Shown one piece after another: positions 13,788 through 17,069 of a stretch of 17,069 nucleotides of DNA. The notes beneath the pieces were generated by a model, which saw only the letters and a program-made list of their open reading frames with translations, made no database searches and was not told the origin of the DNA. Every line of letters starts with the position of its first letter. Positions within the stretch are counted from its first letter, which is position 1. Source of the stretch: Elusimicrobiota bacterium. Lineage in GTDB: Bacteria > CG03 > SLGR01 > PWQF01. Location: positions 1 to 17,069 of the forward strand of contig PWMP01000126.1 in the NCBI GenBank assembly GCA_003558145.1, written 5' to 3'. Both the position numbers and the translations under genes were made by a program.

Positions 13788-14904
13788 ACAGGTAAAAAAC
13801 GCAAAGTATGCAGGAGACAGCCCTGCCGTTATCGGAATCTTTATAGCTCTGGCAGCTGCATTTCAGGCTGTTGAAGGCTTTTTCCCCAGGCCTCTTCCCT
13901 GGCTCAGACTGGGACTGGGTAATATGGCTGTTCTTGTAGCTCTGATAACGATGGGGAGCCGTTTTGCCTTCAAGGTTTTTTTAGGCAAAGTTATGCTTGG
14001 ATCCTTTTTGCTTGGGACTTTTTTGTCCCCTGCTTTTTATCTAAGCTTAGGCGGCGGATTTGTTTCCTGGGCCGTTATGAGCATTCTTTACCGTCCGCTG
14101 GGAAAACTGACTCCGGTCGGAATAAGCGTTTCAGGAGCTATTGCACACGGACTTTCTCAAACCGCAGTTGCTTATTTCATTTTAATCAGGCATACGGGTA
14201 TTTTTTATCTACTGCCTTTAATAATAATCTCATCTGTTATGGCAGGCTGGATTACCGGTCTTGCCGCTAAAACTGTTTCCGTGGCAATTGCCGCCTACGC
14301 AGACAGAAAGATTTACCTTGTTTCTACTTCCGAAAGGAGAATAAGTATTTTAAAGACTAAAGGTGTGCCGGTTTTAACAGTTGCTCCTGAAACTGAAGAG
14401 GATCCTCCTCTTCCCGGAGAGGAACCCGGGAAATATGCTTTAAGGCAGGCGGAAAAGAAGCTGGAAAGTGTCCTTGACAGACTTCAAGAGCCTGGAATAG
14501 CAGTTTCAGCAGACACGGTAGTTGAATGCGGCGGAAAGATATATCTTAAACCTGACAGCCCGGCAGAAGCAGACGGTATGATAAAAGAACTTAATTCCAA
14601 AGTTCAGACTGTATACACGGCAGTATTAGCTGAAAACCTTCAAAACGGCAGAAGAGAGAAAGTTATCGAAAAAACTATTCTAATGCTGAAAACAGTTCCG
14701 GAAGAAGAAATAAAAAAGCTGTCCGATAAGAATCTTGACAAAGCCGGCGGATATGCCCTTCAAGGGCTTAAAGACAAGTATATTAAATGGATGAAGGGTA
14801 GTTACTTAAATGCGGTAGGTTTTCCCGCTGGTGCCGTATCTAAACTTATTAAAAAAGTCTCTCGGGTTCGTCTTGGGTTTCACGCCTCTGGGGAGGCTGA
14901 ATAA
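13780..14904 (+). CDS. Gx-transporter membrane domain fused to a Maf-like nucleotide pyrophosphatase domain
   Basis: This 374-residue product joins two families in one uninterrupted frame. The first about 165 residues have five or six membrane helices with the Gx-transporter (heptaprenyl diphosphate synthase component I-like) signature WLRLGLGNMAVLVAL, GSFLLGTFLSPAFYLSLGGG, a following VGISVSGAIAHGLSQ. From about residue 180 the Maf domain begins with LVSTSERRISILKTKGVP (compare LASxSPRRxxLL), then SADTVVECGG, DKAGGYALQG and GSYLNAVGFP. Maf proteins hydrolyse non-canonical or methylated nucleoside triphosphates in the cytoplasm. The usual L-S-G-x-x-H segment is LNSKVQTVYT here, so activity is uncertain. 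GTG at 13780 is preferred over ATG at 13762. The final about 14 residues extend past the Maf domain into the opposing gene. Confidence 0.8.
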   Translation: MTEQVKNAKYAGDSPAVIGIFIALAAAFQAVEGFFPRPLPWLRLGLGNMAVLVALITMGSRFAFKVFLGKVMLGSFLLGTFLSPAFYLSLGGGFVSWAVMSILYRPLGKLTPVGISVSGAIAHGLSQTAVAYFILIRHTGIFYLLPLIIISSVMAGWITGLAAKTVSVAIAAYADRKIYLVSTSERRISILKTKGVPVLTVAPETEEDPPLPGEEPGKYALRQAEKKLESVLDRLQEPGIAVSADTVVECGGKIYLKPDSPAEADGMIKELNSKVQTVYTAVLAENLQNGRREKVIEKTILMLKTVPEEEIKKLSDKNLDKAGGYALQGLKDKYIKWMKGSYLNAVGFPAGAVSKLIKKVSRVRLGFHASGEAE

Positions 14905-15574
14905 CATTAAAATTTATATCAATGCGGGCATTATCCCTTAGATTTTCCATCCAGTAGCTGTACAGGGAGATTCTTTTTTCCTGCAGGATCTCTTCCCTGA
15001 GCTCCATGGCTCTTTCCTGAAAATTATCTATAGAACCGTACTCTGTTTTGTAATAAAGTTCAAGTTCCGGGTCTGATACCATGGCGGTGGAAATAACAGC
15101 CTGCTCCAGCTTCTGAACGGCAATGTTGCTGCGTATCATTTTCTCAAATTCGTCAGGCGTCATGTCTAAACTGAAACGAACTACATTTCTGTACATTTCC
15201 CTGTGGAACTGTCCTTCATGCTGAAACTGAGGCAGATTTCTTATCGTCTGTATTATTTCTTCATCGAAAACTGTTATTCCCATGCGTTTTGCCTCCTGCA
15301 GCAGTATCTCCTGGTTGATCAGGGAAATAAGCGCCTGCTGTCTTATCATCATGGCATCATCGTCGGTAACGGTACCTTCAATGTCGTTCCTGTAGCGTCT
15401 TATGCGTCTTGAAAATTCATTCTGGAACTCCTGTATTTCAATCCTGGTTCCGTTAACTCTGGCCGCATAGTTTTTAATTCCACCGGTTCCGTACCAGAAA
15501 AATATTCCGATAATAAAAAGTCCGGCGACTATCCAGAGGACTTTTTTCATATGTTTTCTCATCTGGTTCATCAT
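14849..15574 (-). CDS. Membrane-anchored SurA/PpiD N-terminal-type chaperone
   Basis: A 241-residue minus-strand gene. MMNQMRKHMKKVLWIVAGLFIIGIFFWYG gives a single N-terminal membrane helix with the basic side inside. The periplasmic part has the SurA_N/PpiD-like order: AARVNGTRIEIQEFQNEFSRR, QALISLINQEILLQEAKRMGI, a helical middle, and MTPDEFEKMIRSNIAVQKLEQAV. No parvulin PPIase domain follows, so it would act as a chaperone rather than an isomerase. Several Met codons (15574, 15571, 15562, 15550) are possible starts and none has a strong Shine-Dalgarno. It runs toward, and overlaps by 56 bases, the Gx-Maf gene. Confidence 0.8.
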   Translation of the reverse strand: MMNQMRKHMKKVLWIVAGLFIIGIFFWYGTGGIKNYAARVNGTRIEIQEFQNEFSRRIRRYRNDIEGTVTDDDAMMIRQQALISLINQEILLQEAKRMGITVFDEEIIQTIRNLPQFQHEGQFHREMYRNVVRFSLDMTPDEFEKMIRSNIAVQKLEQAVISTAMVSDPELELYYKTEYGSIDNFQERAMELREEILQEKRISLYSYWMENLRDNARIDINFNVIQPPQRRETQDEPERLF

Positions 15575-15635
15575 AGCAGTAAGATAGTATATTAAATTTA
15601 TTGAAAATTCAAATCTTTTCTGATATATATAAAAT
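15575..15635. promoter_or_regulatory. Divergent promoter region between the chaperone gene and hisH
   Basis: This 61-base AT-rich gap separates divergent genes. For hisH, TTGAAA (15601-15606), 17 bases, then TATATA (15624-15629) would start transcription at about the ATG itself (15636), and no Shine-Dalgarno precedes it. On the minus strand, TTGAAT (15612-15607) with TATACT (15591-15586) is a weaker pair with 15-base spacing. The near-palindrome TTGAAAATTCAA (15601-15612) supplies both -35-like boxes. Confidence 0.4.
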
Positions 15636-16247
15636 ATGATAGTTGTAATTGACTACAATCTTGGTAATATTAAAAGTGTTTTCAGGGGGTTTGAAAAAAT
15701 AAAAGCACCGGTAAAAATCTCATCTTCCTCTGATGATATTAATAAAGCCGACGGAATTGTCCTGCCGGGTGTCGGGGCATTCAAAAAAGCTATGGAAAAC
15801 CTGGACTCGCTGGGGCTTACAGGAACAATTAAAAAAAATATAGTTTCCGGAAAACCCTATTTGGGTATATGCCTGGGGCTGCAGATACTTTTCAGTTCAA
15901 GTTGCGAGCACGGCGAAACGGCAGGACTGGATATAATAAAGGGAAAAGTTAAAAAATTCGGCGCCGGCCTCAAAATTCCGCATATGGGCTGGAACAGTGT
16001 TCAATATGAAGAAAAAACACCTGTTTTTAAAGAAGTGGGAAATGGTTCTTACTTTTATTTTGATCATTCTTATTATGTAGAGCCATCTGAGGAAACAGTC
16101 TGTGCCACTACAATTTACGGAAATGAATTTACATAAGCTGTAGCGAGGAACAATATTTACGGAGTACAGTTTCATCCCGAAAAAAGCGGGGATAAGGGGT
16201 TAAAAATGCTTAGAAATTTTTCAAAATTATGCTTACCAAAAGAATAA
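15636..16247 (+). pseudogene. hisH: Imidazole glycerol phosphate synthase glutaminase subunit HisH, interrupted by an in-frame stop
   Basis: HisH releases ammonia from glutamine for HisF in histidine biosynthesis. The first 166 codons encode a normal class I glutamine amidotransferase: IDYNLGN, LPGVGAF and the nucleophile Cys in LGICLGLQ, then HMGWNSV. After GNEFT a TAA (16134-16136) stops translation. The same frame then continues without a shift as AVARNNIYGVQFHPEKSGDK...LRNFSKLC to TAA at 16245-16247, exactly the missing HisH C-terminus with the catalytic His and Glu in FHPEK. Family members usually have Ser where the TAA lies (F-T-S-A-V), and TCA to TAA is one base. The product ending at 16136 keeps only one of the three catalytic residues. 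Real mutation, sequence error and readthrough are all possible. Confidence 0.8.
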
Positions 16248-16987
16248 TACCGTGCCTGGATATAAAAGACGGCAGGGTTGTAAAGGGAATTGAATTTAAA
16301 AACCTGCGGGATGCCGGCGACCCCGTGGAAGCGGGAAAAAGATATTCTGAAGAAGGGGCCGACGAGCTTGTTTTTCTCGATATAAATGCGTCGGCTGAAA
16401 ACAGAAAATCAACGGTAGACCTGGTATCAAGGGTGGCCGAAAGTGTTTTTATCCCTTTTACTGTCGGCGGCGGAATAAGTGAAATGGAAGATATAAGAAA
16501 AATTCTCCGCGCCGGAGCCGATAAAGTGTCCATTAATACTGCTGCATTTGAAAATCCCGAACTGATAAAACAGTCTTCGGAAGAATTTGGTGTTCAGTGT
16601 ATAGTCTGCGCGATAGACGCCAGAAAAAAAGAAGAAGGATCCTGGGAAGTTTATTTAAGGGGCGGCCGGCAGGCCACAGGAACGGATGCCGTTGAATGGG
16701 CGCGTAAAGCTTCCGGGCTCGGCGCCGGAGAGATTCTTCTGACCAGTATGGATGCGGATGGAACAGAGGATGGTTATGACATTGAACTCACTAAAGCCGT
16801 GGCTGAAGCAGTAAATATACCGGTTATAGCTTCCGGAGGAGCCGGGAACCTTAAGCACCTTGCCGATGTAATTAAGTGCGGAAAAGCCGATGCCGTACTG
16901 GCTGCGTCAATTTTTCATTTCAGGCAGCACAGCATAAGGGAAGCAAAATTGTATCTTCAAAAAGAGGGTATTCCGGTAAGGTTATAG
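16229..16987 (+). CDS. hisF: Imidazole glycerol phosphate synthase cyclase subunit HisF
   Basis: A complete 252-residue (beta/alpha)8 barrel that converts PRFAR and ammonia to imidazole glycerol phosphate and AICAR. The catalytic Asp11 (CLDIKDGRVVKG) and Asp130 (CAIDARK) are at the standard numbers. Phosphate-site segments FTVGGGIS and VIASGGAGN are present, as are TSMDADGTEDGYD and the ammonia-gate residues Arg5, Glu46, Lys99 and the Glu of GAGE. It overlaps the intact-length hisH frame by 19 bases, as is common for hisH-hisF. Nothing in it is degraded, which contrasts with the broken hisH. Confidence 0.95.
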   Translation: MLTKRIIPCLDIKDGRVVKGIEFKNLRDAGDPVEAGKRYSEEGADELVFLDINASAENRKSTVDLVSRVAESVFIPFTVGGGISEMEDIRKILRAGADKVSINTAAFENPELIKQSSEEFGVQCIVCAIDARKKEEGSWEVYLRGGRQATGTDAVEWARKASGLGAGEILLTSMDADGTEDGYDIELTKAVAEAVNIPVIASGGAGNLKHLADVIKCGKADAVLAASIFHFRQHSIREAKLYLQKEGIPVRL

Positions 16988-17011
16988 AGAAGAAATTATT
17001 TAATTTCTTCT
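16988..17011. terminator. AT-rich hairpin between hisF and the opposing aminotransferase gene
   Basis: AGAAGAAATTA (16988-16998) and TAATTTCTTCT (17001-17011) are perfect inverted repeats directly after the hisF stop, followed on the plus strand by a T-rich stretch (TATAAATTCTTTTATT). The stem is AT-rich and would be weak as a Rho-independent terminator. On the minus strand it spans the last codons and stop of the opposing gene and lacks a good T tract. Confidence 0.35.
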
Positions 17012-17069
17012 ATAAATTCTTTTATTCTTGAAAGCCCTTTTGAAATGTTTTCCATGGAGGCCGCATACG
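16996..17069 (-). CDS. Class I aminotransferase, last codons (gene continues beyond window)
   Basis: On the minus strand one frame is open from the window edge to TAA at 16998-16996 and gives YAASMENISKGLSRIKEFIE followed by EIK. This is very like the C-terminal end of AspC-type aspartate/aromatic aminotransferases (the S-Y-A-T-S-M-E-N-I...G-L-x-R-I motif), PLP enzymes of fold type I. Only 23 residues are visible, so the substrate class is uncertain. It is tail to tail with hisF with eight bases between the stops. Confidence 0.6.
   Translation of the reverse strand, partial: YAASMENISKGLSRIKEFIEEIK

Noticed and set aside
13780..14904. The Gx-Maf fusion as a frameshift or assembly artefact.
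   Set aside because: There is no stop, frame change or repeated sequence at the junction and both halves are co-linear with their families; kept as a real fusion, with resequencing suggested.
15636..16247. Reassigned TAA codon as the explanation for the hisH interruption.
   Set aside because: Intact genes in this window, such as the one ending at 5871 and the minus-strand chaperone, end naturally in TAA at the expected family length, so TAA is an ordinary stop here.

Overview
The window looks like chromosomal DNA of a Gram-negative, probably anaerobic bacterium. An outer-membrane beta-barrel with a C-terminal aromatic residue and a SurA/PpiD-type membrane-anchored chaperone domain argue for two membranes. 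Iron-sulfur Rnf-like genes and an anaerobic purine/ureide-type catabolic set argue for anaerobiosis. The DNA is moderately AT-rich, with frequent ATA and AAA codons. The phylum cannot be fixed from this stretch: SsnA/YgeY/YgeW, Rnf and Gx-transporter genes are shared by Clostridia, spirochaetes and uncultured lineages. No rRNA, tRNA, insertion sequence, phage gene or CRISPR array was seen.

Layout: (1) 1-1355, two HEAT-repeat genes, the first cut by the window edge. (2) 1380-4737, an SsnA-type aminohydrolase, a YgeY-type M20 hydrolase and an unrecognised secreted protein. (3) 4734-8852, starting at a good sigma70-like promoter: two paralogous knotted-type carbamoyltransferases (YgeW/acetylornithine-transcarbamylase group), carbamate kinase and a canonical-type ornithine carbamoyltransferase. 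(4) 8849-10411, an outer-membrane barrel and a histone-deacetylase-fold amidohydrolase. (5) 10408-13787, six tightly overlapping genes in the order C-D-G-E-A-B, a reduced Rnf-like complex lacking many canonical redox ligands. (6) 13780-14904, an integral-membrane Gx-transporter domain fused to a Maf nucleotide pyrophosphatase domain. (7) 14849-15574, on the minus strand, a SurA-N-like chaperone overlapping the Gx-Maf gene tail to tail. (8) 15636-16987, hisH and hisF, with hisH broken by an in-frame TAA that removes two of its three catalytic residues. (9) 16996-17069, on the minus strand, the last codons of a class I aminotransferase.

How the genes may work together: regions 2 and 3 read as a pathway that opens nitrogen-rich compounds (purine-derived ureides, citrulline-like compounds), transfers the ureido carbamoyl group to phosphate, and harvests ATP through carbamate kinase. 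In E. coli ssnA, ygeY, ygeW and the carbamate kinase gene yqeA lie together in a comparable cluster. The usual partners there (hydantoinase, xanthine dehydrogenase-like subunits, diaminopropionate ammonia-lyase) are not in this window. The Rnf-like block is co-directional and translationally coupled downstream, but its link to ureide catabolism is only positional.

Most noteworthy: the three-carbamoyltransferase/one-kinase battery; the stripped-down Rnf-like complex coupled to a Gx-Maf fusion; and the hisH nonsense codon (one base from a Ser codon), which is either a real lesion tolerated in an ammonia-producing cell or a sequence error.
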